Positions 35,355-42,801 of a stretch of DNA of 64,000 bases are shown piece after piece. Position numbers and translations under genes: made by a program. A model generated the notes under the pieces. It did not search any database, was not told the DNA's origin, and worked only from the letters and a program-made list of their open reading frames with translations. The stretch is from Candidatus Binatia bacterium (GTDB lineage Bacteria > Desulfobacterota > Binatia > UBA12015). How positions within the stretch are numbered: position 1 is the first letter of the stretch; each line of letters begins with the position of its first letter. The stretch is taken from assembly GCA_036563615.1 (NCBI GenBank), contig DATCMB010000023.1, positions 124,001-188,000 on the forward strand, written 5' to 3'.

Positions 35355-36543
35355 AGCGCACCGGCATCCGCCGCGGACCGCTGATGAAGGCCGAGCGCAG
35401 CCGCTCCACCGGACCGGCGAGCTCGAGGTCGGGCAGGCGACGCAGCACCTCCTCGAACATCGCGTGGATCTCGACGCGTGCGAGGTTCGCGCCGAGGCAG
35501 TAGTGCACGCCGCCGCCGCCGAACGCGACGTGCTCGTTCGGCGAGCGCGTGACGTCGAAGCGGTCGGGGTCGGAGAACACCGACGGGTCGCGGTTCGCCG
35601 ACGCGTAGAAGATCACCACCTTGTCGCCCGCCGCGATCGTCTGGCCGCGGATCTCGACGTCGCGCGTCGCCGTGCGGCGGAAGTGCACGACCGGCGAGCA
35701 GTAGCGCAGCATCTCCTCGATCGCCGTCGGCAGCAGCGACGGATTCTCCGTGAGCTTGCGACGCTCGTCGGGGTGGCGGATCAGCTCGAGCATCCCGCCC
35801 GCGACCAGATTGCGCGTCGTGTCGCCGCCCGCGTTGATCAGCAGCAGGAAGAACATGTCGAACTCGAGGTCGGTGAGCTTCTCGCCGTCGACCTCGGCCG
35901 CGAGCAGCGTGCTCGCGATGTCGTTCGCCGGACGCGCGCGCTTCTCGGCGCGGATGCCGTCGGCGTACGACATCATCTCGGCGATCGCCGCCTGCGCGTC
36001 GGCCAGGCCCTCGGGCGTCGGCTCCGCCGTGTGCATGCGCTCCGTCAAGCGATAAAGCTGACGTCCGTCCTCGAGCGGGATGCCCATCAGCTCGGCGATG
36101 ACGTACGACGGCAGCTCGCCCGCGACGTCGCTGACGAAGTCGCACTCGCCGCGCTCGGCGACGCGGTCGACGATCGCGCGCGCGAGCTCGCTGATGCGTC
36201 CGCGCAGCTGCGCCACCTGGCGCGGCGTGAAGCCCTTGTTGATCAGCGCGCGCAGCTTGGTGTGCTGCGGCGGATCCATGTTGAGCATCATCTGCCGCAG
36301 CAGGAAGAGCTCCTCGGGCCGCGCGTCCTGCACCATCGTGCCGCCCTGGAACGAGGAGAAGGTCTCCGAGTCGCGCGACACGCGCACCACGTCCTCGTAG
36401 CGCGTCAGCGCCCAGAAGCCCGGTCCGTCCGCCTCCGGATGGCGGTAGACCGGCGCTTCCTCGCGGAGCTTCGCGAACAGCGCGTACGGCGGGCCTTCGC
36501 GCTCGTACTGCGCGAGGTCGAGCAGATCGATCGTCGACGTCAC
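35335..36543 (-). CDS. Cytochrome P450 (CYP125/142-like)
   Basis: 402-residue bacterial P450. The I-helix is LLLINAGGDTTRNLVAGGML (oxygen-activation AGGDTT), the ExxR motif is IEEMLRYCSP, and the heme loop is AFGGGGVHYCLGANLARVEI with the proximal Cys. The AGGDTTRN form and MNMDPPQHTKLRALINKGF are common in the CYP124/125/142 group that hydroxylates sterol side chains and branched lipids. Lies downstream of an acyl-CoA dehydrogenase pair and a nitronate-monooxygenase-like gene on the same strand, consistent with oxidative lipid degradation. Redox partners are not nearby. Confidence 0.9.
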   Translation of the reverse strand: MTSTIDLLDLAQYEREGPPYALFAKLREEAPVYRHPEADGPGFWALTRYEDVVRVSRDSETFSSFQGGTMVQDARPEELFLLRQMMLNMDPPQHTKLRALINKGFTPRQVAQLRGRISELARAIVDRVAERGECDFVSDVAGELPSYVIAELMGIPLEDGRQLYRLTERMHTAEPTPEGLADAQAAIAEMMSYADGIRAEKRARPANDIASTLLAAEVDGEKLTDLEFDMFFLLLINAGGDTTRNLVAGGMLELIRHPDERRKLTENPSLLPTAIEEMLRYCSPVVHFRRTATRDVEIRGQTIAAGDKVVIFYASANRDPSVFSDPDRFDVTRSPNEHVAFGGGGVHYCLGANLARVEIHAMFEEVLRRLPDLELAGPVERLRSAFISGPRRMPVRFSARRA

Positions 36544-36628
36544 GTCGCCCGCCTATCACGAGTGGGTCGTCGTGTGCAGCGGGTGGGCGCGACGCCGAAG
36601 CGGGGCGCCGCGCGCGGCCCGGTCGCGA

Positions 36629-37657
36629 TCAGGCGAGCAGCGCGCTCGTCCCGCGCAGCAGCTCCTCGGCCTCGCGCACGACCGAGCGCACGATCTCGGC
36701 CGCGGGCAGTACCTCGCGCACCTGACCCGCCGACTCGCCCGCCCAGTTCAGCGCGCGCTCCGGATCCGCGCCGAGCGCCGCCACGAAGGCGGACGGATGG
36801 CCGCTCCGGCGCGCCGCGTCGGCGACCGCGCGGCGCAGCTCGTCGCGCCGTCCGCGCCACTCGTCGGTGAAGCGGTTCCCGAGCACACGCCCGACGACGC
36901 CGCGCGGCCACGCGAGCGCGCACGCGTCGTCGACGATCTCGTCCTTGACGGTGTCGTCGCCGTCGCTCGCGACGATCGCCTGCTTGTGCGCGCGCAGCGA
37001 ATCGGGTTCCGCATCGGCGCCGGCCGCGACGCCGAACTCCGGCGTCGCCTTGAAGCGCGTGCCGAGCACCGCGCCGGCAGCACCCATGGCGAGCGCCGCA
37101 GCGAGCCCGCGCCCGGTCGCGATGCCGCCCGCGACCACGATCGGCACGTCGCTCCCCGCGTCGCGCGCGATGTCGAGCACCTGCGCCGCGAAGCCGAGCG
37201 TGCCGCGCCGTCCGGCGTGACCGCCCGCTTCGCCACCCTGCACGATCAGCGCGTCGGGCCGCGCCGCGAGCGCGGCGCGCGCGCCGGGGACGTCCTGTAC
37301 CTGCACGAGCACGCGGACACCCGCCTCGCGGCAGCGCTCGAGCGCAGGCAGCGGATCGCCGAACGACAGCGTGATGACCGGCGTGCCGCACGAGAGCGCG
37401 ACCTCGAGCAGGTCGCGCGCGAACGGCGCCCAGTCCCAGGTGACGACGTTGACCGCGAACGGACGCGCGGTCGCGGCACGGCACGCCTCGATCTCCGCGG
37501 CGAGACGGTCGGGCGCGCCGCCGATCGAGCCGATCGAGCCGAGCGCGCCCGCGTTCGACACCGCGGCGGCGAGCCGCGCGCCGCACTCCGACGCCATTCC
37601 CGCCTGGATCAGCGGGTGCTCGAGGCCGAGCCGCTCGGTGAGCGCCGTCCGCAGCAT
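36629..37657 (-). CDS. Nitronate monooxygenase-like FMN protein (NPD family)
   Basis: 342-residue TIM-barrel flavoprotein of the 2-nitropropane dioxygenase/nitronate monooxygenase family. Features are LTERLGLEHPLIQAGMASEC, ALIVQGGEAGGHAGRRGTLG (phosphate/FMN loop with the conserved GGEAGGH) and VPIVVAGGIATGRGLAAALA, ALGAAGAVLGTRF-type FMN phosphate site. Family members oxidise nitronates or, like some in lipid operons, act as enoyl-type reductases of unknown substrate. It is 25 bases downstream of an acyl-CoA dehydrogenase gene and upstream of the P450, so an acyl-CoA-related role is plausible. Confidence 0.88.
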   Translation of the reverse strand: MLRTALTERLGLEHPLIQAGMASECGARLAAAVSNAGALGSIGSIGGAPDRLAAEIEACRAATARPFAVNVVTWDWAPFARDLLEVALSCGTPVITLSFGDPLPALERCREAGVRVLVQVQDVPGARAALAARPDALIVQGGEAGGHAGRRGTLGFAAQVLDIARDAGSDVPIVVAGGIATGRGLAAALAMGAAGAVLGTRFKATPEFGVAAGADAEPDSLRAHKQAIVASDGDDTVKDEIVDDACALAWPRGVVGRVLGNRFTDEWRGRRDELRRAVADAARRSGHPSAFVAALGADPERALNWAGESAGQVREVLPAAEIVRSVVREAEELLRGTSALLA

Positions 37658-37681
37658 GGGCGTCCTCCGACGCCCGCGCTA

Positions 37682-38812
37682 TCACCCCAGCGCGCGCGAC
37701 GCGATACGGTCGCCGAGCCGCACCAGGTGCTGCGCGGCGCCGCCCAGCGTGAGCTCGATCTGCCGCGTGCGGCGGAAGTAGCGGTGCAGCGGGTACTCGG
37801 TGTCGACGCCGATGCCGCCGTGCAGGTGCTGCGCCGCGTGCGCGACGCGGAAGCCGCCCTCCGCGGCCCAGAACTTCGCGGCGTCGAGCGCGTCGTCCGC
37901 GTCGAGCCCGGCACCGAGGCGCCACGCTGCTTGACGTGCGGTGAGCGTCACCGCCTCGGTGTCGATGTAGGCGTCGGCCGCGCGCTGCGCGACGGCCTGG
38001 AAGGTCGCGATCTTCTGCCCGAACTGCTCGCGCTCGGAGGTGTGTGCGGCGGTCAGGCGCAGGGCTTCCGCGCAGACGCCCGCCTGCAGCGCGCACAGGC
38101 CGGCCGTCAAGCGCCGCACCATGTGCTTGACGATCTCCATGCCGTCGCGCGTGCCGCCGAGCACGTCGGCGTCCGTGACCCGAACGTTCTCGAGCCGGAC
38201 GTCGCACAGCAGGTCGAAGGTGGTCGCCTCGCGACGCGTGAGCGTGACGCCGGTCGCGTGCGGCTCGACGAGGAAGACGGCGCAGGTGTCGTCCGCGGTG
38301 CGCGCCGGGACGAGCAGCAGGTCCGCGACGTGCGCCGCGGCGACGAGACGCTTCTTGCCGTCGAGCCGCCAGGCGCCCGGGCCGCGCGTCGCCGTCGTGC
38401 GCGGCAGCGTCGCGACGAGCTCGTCACCCTCTTCGAGGAGCGCCGGCGCGAGCAGCAGCGAGCCGTCGACGACGCGCGGCAGGATGCGGCGGCGCTGCTC
38501 GTCGTTCCCCGACGCGTCGACCGTCATCGCGCCGCCGACGACCGTCTCGAGATAGGGCAGCGGCGCCACCGTGCGTCCGACCTGCTCGAGCACGAGGCAC
38601 GCCTCGACGATGCCGAAGCCGCCGCCACCGACGTCCTCCGCGAGCGGCACGCCGAGCAGCCCCGCCTCGGCGAGCTTCTTCCACTCGTCGGTCGCGATGC
38701 GGTCCTCGCTCGCCTCGATCGCGCGCAGGCGCTCGCGGGTCAGCGACTCGCGCAGGATCTGTCCCGCGAGGTCCGTGATCGCACGCTGGTTCTCGTCGAG
38801 CTCGAGGTCCAT
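37682..38812 (-). CDS. Acyl-CoA dehydrogenase, second subunit of a likely heteromeric pair
   Basis: 376-residue acyl-CoA dehydrogenase-fold flavoprotein. N-terminal helices (MDLELDENQRAITDLAGQIL), middle beta-domain with WRLDGKKRLVAAAHVADLLL, and C-terminal helices with SEREQFGQKIATFQAVAQRA and AAQHLHGGIGVDTEYPLHRYF are all present. The shortened, variable FAD/acyl segments and its position 24 bases after another acyl-CoA dehydrogenase gene resemble the alpha2beta2 enzymes (FadE26-27, FadE28-29) of steroid side-chain oxidation. It probably forms one enzyme with the neighbouring subunit. Confidence 0.88.
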   Translation of the reverse strand: MDLELDENQRAITDLAGQILRESLTRERLRAIEASEDRIATDEWKKLAEAGLLGVPLAEDVGGGGFGIVEACLVLEQVGRTVAPLPYLETVVGGAMTVDASGNDEQRRRILPRVVDGSLLLAPALLEEGDELVATLPRTTATRGPGAWRLDGKKRLVAAAHVADLLLVPARTADDTCAVFLVEPHATGVTLTRREATTFDLLCDVRLENVRVTDADVLGGTRDGMEIVKHMVRRLTAGLCALQAGVCAEALRLTAAHTSEREQFGQKIATFQAVAQRAADAYIDTEAVTLTARQAAWRLGAGLDADDALDAAKFWAAEGGFRVAHAAQHLHGGIGVDTEYPLHRYFRRTRQIELTLGGAAQHLVRLGDRIASRALG

Positions 38813-38836
38813 CGCTTCGTCCTCTCTCGCGGCGGA

Positions 38837-40000
38837 TCAGTGGCGCGGCACGCGCGGCATGCCGAGGCCGAAGAGCGCGATCAGGTCGCGCTGCACCTCG
38901 TTGGTGCCGCCGCCGAAGGTCAGGAACAGCGTGCCCTGGTAGGCGCGCTCGAGCCGTCCGCGCAGCGGCGCGTCGGGGCCGCGCAGCGTGCCCGCGGCGC
39001 CGAACACCTCGAGCAGCAGGCGATAGGCCTCGCAGAAGAACTCGGTGCCGAACACCTTGGTGGCGCTCGAGACGGCCGGGTTCACCGACGGCGAGGTCAC
39101 CGCCTTCCAGTTGATCAAGCGCAAAAACTCGAGCTTCGCGTGCACGCGGGCGAGGTTCATGCGCACCCACTCCTGGTCGATCACGCGGCGTCCGTCGGAA
39201 AGCCGCGTCTCCGCGGCCCAGCGAACGGTGTCCTCGTAGACCTTCTCGACCATGCCGGGCGGTGCGATCGCGACGCGCTCGTAGTTGAGCTGGTTGGTGA
39301 TCAGCTTCCAGCCTTGATTGACGCCGCCGATCAGCGCCGAGCCCGGCACGCGCACGTTGTCGTAGTACGTGTTGGTCGTGCCCGACGAGACGAGCGTGTG
39401 GATGATCGAGTACGAGAAGCCGGGCGTGCTCGTCGGCACCGCGAAGATCGAGATGCCCGTGTGCTTGGGCGCGTCCGGATCGGTGCGCGCCGCGAGCCAG
39501 ATGTAGTCCGCGTAGCCGGCGAGGCTCGTGTAGATCTTCTGCCCGTTGATCACCCAGTCGTCGCCGTCGCGCACCGCGCGCGTCTTGAGCGACGCGAGGT
39601 CGGTGCCGGACTGCGGCTCCGTGTAGCCCACCGCGAAGTGCAGCTCGCCGGCGAGGATGCGCGGCAGGAAGAAGCGCTTCTGCTCCTCGCTGCCGAACTC
39701 CATGATGGTCTGCGCGATCGCGTTGATGGTCAGCGCCGGGATCGGTGCGAGCGCGCGCCACGCCTCGTCGTAGAAGATGAACTGCTCGACGAGGCCGCGA
39801 CCTTGCCCGCCGTATTCCTTCGGCCAGCCGATGCCGAGCCAGCCGTCGCGCCCCATCTTGCGCACCGCCTCGAGGCAGTGCGGTCCGCCGGTGTCGCCGC
39901 GCGCGACCTCGGCCTGCACCTCGGGCGTCATCAGCTCTTCGAAGTAGGCGCGCAGCTCGGCGCGCAGCGCCTCCTGCTCGGGCGTGTAGGCGATGTACAT
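38837..40000 (-). CDS. Acyl-CoA dehydrogenase, first subunit of a likely heteromeric pair
   Basis: 387-residue acyl-CoA dehydrogenase. Typical segments: MGRDGWLGIGWPKEYGGQGR, FAVGYTEPQSGTDLASLKTR (FAD-binding YTEP.SGTD), WVINGQKIYTSLAGYADYIW and FLTFGGGTNEVQRDLIALFG at the C-terminus, with the NEVQRD FAD contact. It resembles the FadE26/28-type partner of heteromeric enzymes acting on sterol or bulky acyl-CoAs. It would desaturate acyl-CoA at C2-C3, passing electrons to ETF. First gene of the four-gene minus-strand run ending with the P450. Confidence 0.9.
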   Translation of the reverse strand: MYIAYTPEQEALRAELRAYFEELMTPEVQAEVARGDTGGPHCLEAVRKMGRDGWLGIGWPKEYGGQGRGLVEQFIFYDEAWRALAPIPALTINAIAQTIMEFGSEEQKRFFLPRILAGELHFAVGYTEPQSGTDLASLKTRAVRDGDDWVINGQKIYTSLAGYADYIWLAARTDPDAPKHTGISIFAVPTSTPGFSYSIIHTLVSSGTTNTYYDNVRVPGSALIGGVNQGWKLITNQLNYERVAIAPPGMVEKVYEDTVRWAAETRLSDGRRVIDQEWVRMNLARVHAKLEFLRLINWKAVTSPSVNPAVSSATKVFGTEFFCEAYRLLLEVFGAAGTLRGPDAPLRGRLERAYQGTLFLTFGGGTNEVQRDLIALFGLGMPRVPRH

Positions 40001-40111
40001 CGTGCGGGTCCTCTCGGGTGGGGCTTCCCGGCGGTCCGGCGACGTTGCCGGCGCGACGTCGCGCGGTCAAGCGACGAACGCGCTGGCGTTGCGTTTCGCG
40101 CGTGCGGTCGC

Positions 40112-40459
40112 TCAGCGCGCGCGCGGCTTCCAGCCGTAGCGCGCGAGGTCGACGCGACCGCGCGCGAGCTCGACGCCCTCCTCCTCGAGGAGATCGCGCT
40201 GCACGTCCTCCCAGCCGGGCGCGGAGCGCGGGCTCACCTCGCCGCGCGCGTTCACCACGCGGTGCCACGGCACGTCGCTGTTCCCGTCGAGCGCGTGCAG
40301 CGCGTAGCCCACCTGGCGCGCGTGTCCGGCGAGGCCGGCGAGTCGCGCGACCTGACCGTAGGTCGCGACCTTGCCGCGCGGGATGCGGCGCACGACGGCG
40401 TAGATCCGCGTGCGCGGGTTGGACTCGGCTGGACGGGACGCGCGCCGCTTCGGGGCCAT
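40112..40459 (-). CDS. Alkyltransferase-like protein (ATL), Trp in place of the reactive Cys
   Basis: 115-residue homologue of the C-terminal DNA-binding domain of O6-alkylguanine transferases. RIYAVVRRIPRGKVATYGQV and ARLAGLAGHARQVGYALHAL form the HTH and Arg-finger region. The active-site motif that is PCHR in transferases reads DVPWHRVVNARGEVS, so the alkyl-accepting Cys is Trp. ATL proteins bind alkylated guanine, flip it and hand it to nucleotide excision repair instead of repairing it directly. The ATG at 40459 (MAPKRRASRPAES) is chosen as the compact start. Confidence 0.92.
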   Translation of the reverse strand: MAPKRRASRPAESNPRTRIYAVVRRIPRGKVATYGQVARLAGLAGHARQVGYALHALDGNSDVPWHRVVNARGEVSPRSAPGWEDVQRDLLEEEGVELARGRVDLARYGWKPRAR

Positions 40460-40512
40460 GTCGCCGTATGACGTGCCTGCCGAGGGGAGTCGAGAGCCGC
40501 GCGGTTGGCGCG

Positions 40513-40593
40513 GCGCGCGATCCTCGTCGTGGCGGAGCGCCACGCGACGCTCGTCGCGGTGGAGCAGCGCGCGATCCTCGGCGTGGTAGCAGG
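40513..40593. repeat. 27-bp tandem repeat, three units
   Basis: Units begin at 40513, 40540 and 40567. The 20 bases 40513-40532 and 40567-40586 differ at one position; the middle unit is more diverged. The period is a multiple of three, and in the plus frame that leads into the membrane-protein gene it would encode RAILVVAER / HATLVAVEQ / RAILGVVAG. It lies in the divergent spacer between the ATL gene and the membrane protein. Confidence 0.7.
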
Positions 40594-40672
40594 GCAGGCG
40601 CGGGCGCCGTCGCCACGCGCTCGCGCCGAGCCGGTTGAGCGGCGTGCGGCGGTCTGCTTACCGCGTCGCGAC

Positions 40673-41542
40673 GTGCCCGCCGTCTCGCAGACCGAGCGCT
40701 CGGGCGAGCTCGACGCGCTCGCCTATCCGCCGCCGCTGCGCTTCGCGCGCGCCGGCTTGCTCGTGATCGCCGCGGGCGTGCTGGTCGTCCTGCTCTTCCG
40801 TCAGGCGGCGATCGACCCGCTGCTGCCGTCGTCGCTGGTGCTGCGCGCGGTCGCGTCGTTCGCGCTGCTGCCGTGGGTGGCTGCGTACCTCGTGCGGCGC
40901 GCGCTGCGCGCGCGCATCTCGATCGAGCGCGGCGTGCTGAAGGTGCAGGTCGGCGGGCAGGCGTTCGACGTTGCGCTCGACTCGATCGCCGCGGTCGAGC
41001 CGTGGCGCGTGCCGCTTCCCGAGCCCGGCTTCGTGCTGCGCCTCGAGTCGGGAGAGCGCTTCCCGCTCGGGCTCGCGGCACGCGAGCCGACGCCGCTGCT
41101 CGAGGCGCTCGCCGACGCCGGCGTGGCGTCGGCACGGGAGGCGACGTCGAAGCTGGTCTTCGTGTGGGCGCGCGCCAAGGCCTGGGCGGGCCCCTGGACC
41201 TGGCGACACCTCGCCGTCAAGTATCCGCTGTTCGCGCTCGTGCCTGGGGGCTTGCTGCTCCACGCGCACCAGAGCGTGGCCTGGGGCGGGCTCATGGGGC
41301 AGTGGCACCTCGAAAGCCCGGTCGCGTGGGCGTGGACCGCGTTCGCCTACTGGCTGACGGCCACGGTGCACCTCGTGCTCTACGCGAGCGCGTGGCGCGC
41401 CGTCGTCGAGCTCGCGTCGCTCGTCGGCGCCGCGGGCGGCGACGCGGCGGCGCGACGCACGCGACGGCTCGCGGAGCTGATCGCGCGCCTCGCGTACTAC
41501 GCGGGCGTGCCGCTGCTGCTCGCACAGTACGTGACGCTGTGA
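40673..41542 (+). CDS. Polytopic membrane protein of unknown function
   Basis: 289-residue protein with a GTG start. Two N-terminal hydrophobic helices (FARAGLLVIAAGVLVVLLF and VLRAVASFALLPWVAAYLV) are followed by a PH-like soluble segment (ISIERGVLKVQVGGQAFDVA, LDSIAAVEPWRVPLPEPGFV). Then come three more helices including FALVPGGLLLHAHQ, AWTAFAYWLTATVHLVLYAS and LAYYAGVPLLLAQYVTL. A bacterial PH-like region between membrane helices is plausible but family is not recognised. The frame is open upstream to 40505 through the 27-bp repeat, so a longer product cannot be excluded. Confidence 0.7.
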   Translation: MPAVSQTERSGELDALAYPPPLRFARAGLLVIAAGVLVVLLFRQAAIDPLLPSSLVLRAVASFALLPWVAAYLVRRALRARISIERGVLKVQVGGQAFDVALDSIAAVEPWRVPLPEPGFVLRLESGERFPLGLAAREPTPLLEALADAGVASAREATSKLVFVWARAKAWAGPWTWRHLAVKYPLFALVPGGLLLHAHQSVAWGGLMGQWHLESPVAWAWTAFAYWLTATVHLVLYASAWRAVVELASLVGAAGGDAAARRTRRLAELIARLAYYAGVPLLLAQYVTL

Positions 41543-41623
41543 GCGCAACGGCGCCGCAGCAGAAGCGCTCGGGTGCCGACTCGCTGCCCGCGTGGCAGGC
41601 GCGCGTGCCGTCGCGCTCGCGCG

Positions 41624-42037
41624 TTACTGCGGCATCACCTCGGCGAAGTAGTCGTGCACGAGGTTGCTGCGCGGCAGGTTCGCCTCGAACAGCGCCGTCC
41701 CGCCCTGCGGCGGGATGGTGTCGGACAGCGACGGGGTGATGACGCGGGTCAGCGCTCGTCCCTGAGCGTCGCGCGCCTCGACCTTCACCGACAGCCGGCT
41801 CACCGGCTGGTCGGTCTTGTTGACGATGGTGCCCACGAGCTTGACCAGCGACGGGTCGCTCGCCGGCTCGGCGTGCAGGTCGACGATGACGAGCCCGGTG
41901 CCTCCGCCGGCGGCATCGCCGCCGGCACCGGTTCCGGAGCGCGTCGCCGCGCACGACGCGAGCAGCGTCGGCAGCGCGCACGCGAGGAGCAGCGCGAGCG
42001 CCCCGCCGCGTCCGGGGGATCGACGGAAGATGCTCAT
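41624..42037 (-). CDS. Small lipoprotein with FxLYD-like domain
   Basis: 137-residue lipoprotein. Starting at ATG 42037 gives GGALALLLACALPTLLASC with lipid Cys near residue 29. A Gly/Ala linker leads to an Ig-like or FxLYD-type domain: LVKLVGTIVNKTDQPVSRLS, VKVEARDAQGRAL and SDTIPPQGGTALFEANLPRS. Such domains usually occur on surface or periplasmic proteins of unknown function. Divergent from the TetR-FAD oxidoreductase operon. Confidence 0.75.
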   Translation of the reverse strand: MSIFRRSPGRGGALALLLACALPTLLASCAATRSGTGAGGDAAGGGTGLVIVDLHAEPASDPSLVKLVGTIVNKTDQPVSRLSVKVEARDAQGRALTRVITPSLSDTIPPQGGTALFEANLPRSNLVHDYFAEVMPQ

Positions 42038-42091
42038 GCGGCGGTCATATCCCGTCTCGCGCGGGCGTGCAGCCGCGCACACCGGAGGATG

Positions 42092-42121
42092 TTGCATCAG
42101 CGATCAAAAATAGACTAGAGT
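42092..42121 (+). promoter_or_regulatory. Sigma70-like promoter of the TetR-oxidoreductase operon
   Basis: TTGCAT at 42092-42097 and TAGAGT at 42116-42121 are separated by 18 bases within the most AT-rich short stretch of the region (CGATCAAAAATAGACTAGAG). The expected transcription start would lie at about 42128, nearly on the ATG at 42130, so the mRNA may be leaderless. Probably also where the TetR binds. Confidence 0.5.
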
Positions 42122-42129
42122 ACATCATT

Positions 42130-42801
42130 ATGGCGGCGTCACGTGATGCTCTGGTCTTCGTGGAGGCCACCGCCGCGTCGCGGCGCGAACGCAAGAAGGA
42201 GCGCACGCGGCGCGAGATCTTCCTCGCCGCGATCGAGCTCTTCGCTGCGCGCGGCTTCGACGCGGTGACGATCGACGACGTCTGCGAGGCGGCGGACGTC
42301 GCGCGCGGCACCTTCTTCCTGCACTTCCCGAGCAAGGCGGCGTTGCTCGTCGAGTACGGACGCCACATGACGCAGGAGCTCGCGGAGCTCCTCGACGGCC
42401 ACCGCGGCGGCGCGGTCGCCGCGCTGCGAGCGGCGTTCCGGCATCTCGCGCAGCGCGCGTCCGAGCGTCCGCAGGTCGTGCAGCTCGTCGTCCGCGAGGT
42501 GATGTCTCACCCGGAGGCGCTCGAGCACCACGGGCACCAGACGCGCGACTTCGCGGAGGTGCTCGCGGGCGTCGTGCGCCGCGGGCAGACGGCCGGCGAG
42601 CTCCGCGCCGGCGTCGATCCGCAGCTCGCCGCGACCGTCCTGGTGTCGACCTACCTCGCGGTGGTGCACGAGTGGGCGCGCCGCGCGGGCGACTTCGATC
42701 TCGAGACGACCCTCGAGCACAGCCTCGATCTGATCCTCAACGGGCTCGCACGTCAGCCGGGCGTCGTGCGCGGCGGCGCGCGAAGAAAGGCGACCCGATG
42801 A
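42130..42801 (+). CDS. TetR family transcriptional regulator
   Basis: 223-residue regulator. The DNA-binding domain is RRERKKERTRREIFLAAIEL then FDAVTIDDVCEAADVARGTF and FLHFPSKAALLVEYGR, a canonical TetR HTH starting at about residue 37. The helical C-terminal domain is of the kind that binds hydrophobic ligands. Stop overlaps the FAD oxidoreductase start (ATGA), so it likely controls that gene and perhaps the thiolase and SDR beyond. An in-frame GTG at 42160 is an alternative start if the transcript has a leader. Confidence 0.9.
   Translation: MAASRDALVFVEATAASRRERKKERTRREIFLAAIELFAARGFDAVTIDDVCEAADVARGTFFLHFPSKAALLVEYGRHMTQELAELLDGHRGGAVAALRAAFRHLAQRASERPQVVQLVVREVMSHPEALEHHGHQTRDFAEVLAGVVRRGQTAGELRAGVDPQLAATVLVSTYLAVVHEWARRAGDFDLETTLEHSLDLILNGLARQPGVVRGGARRKATR

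Noticed and set aside
36572-40471. A 1299-codon plus-strand open frame across the P450-acyl-CoA dehydrogenase operon
   Set aside because: Opposite-strand shadow of four well-recognised genes. Its product is low-complexity Arg/Ala/Asp with no domain.
42098-42115. AT-rich stretch as a sign of horizontal transfer of the TetR operon
   Set aside because: The AT-richness is limited to about 40 bases at the promoter; codon use of the genes themselves matches the rest of the window.
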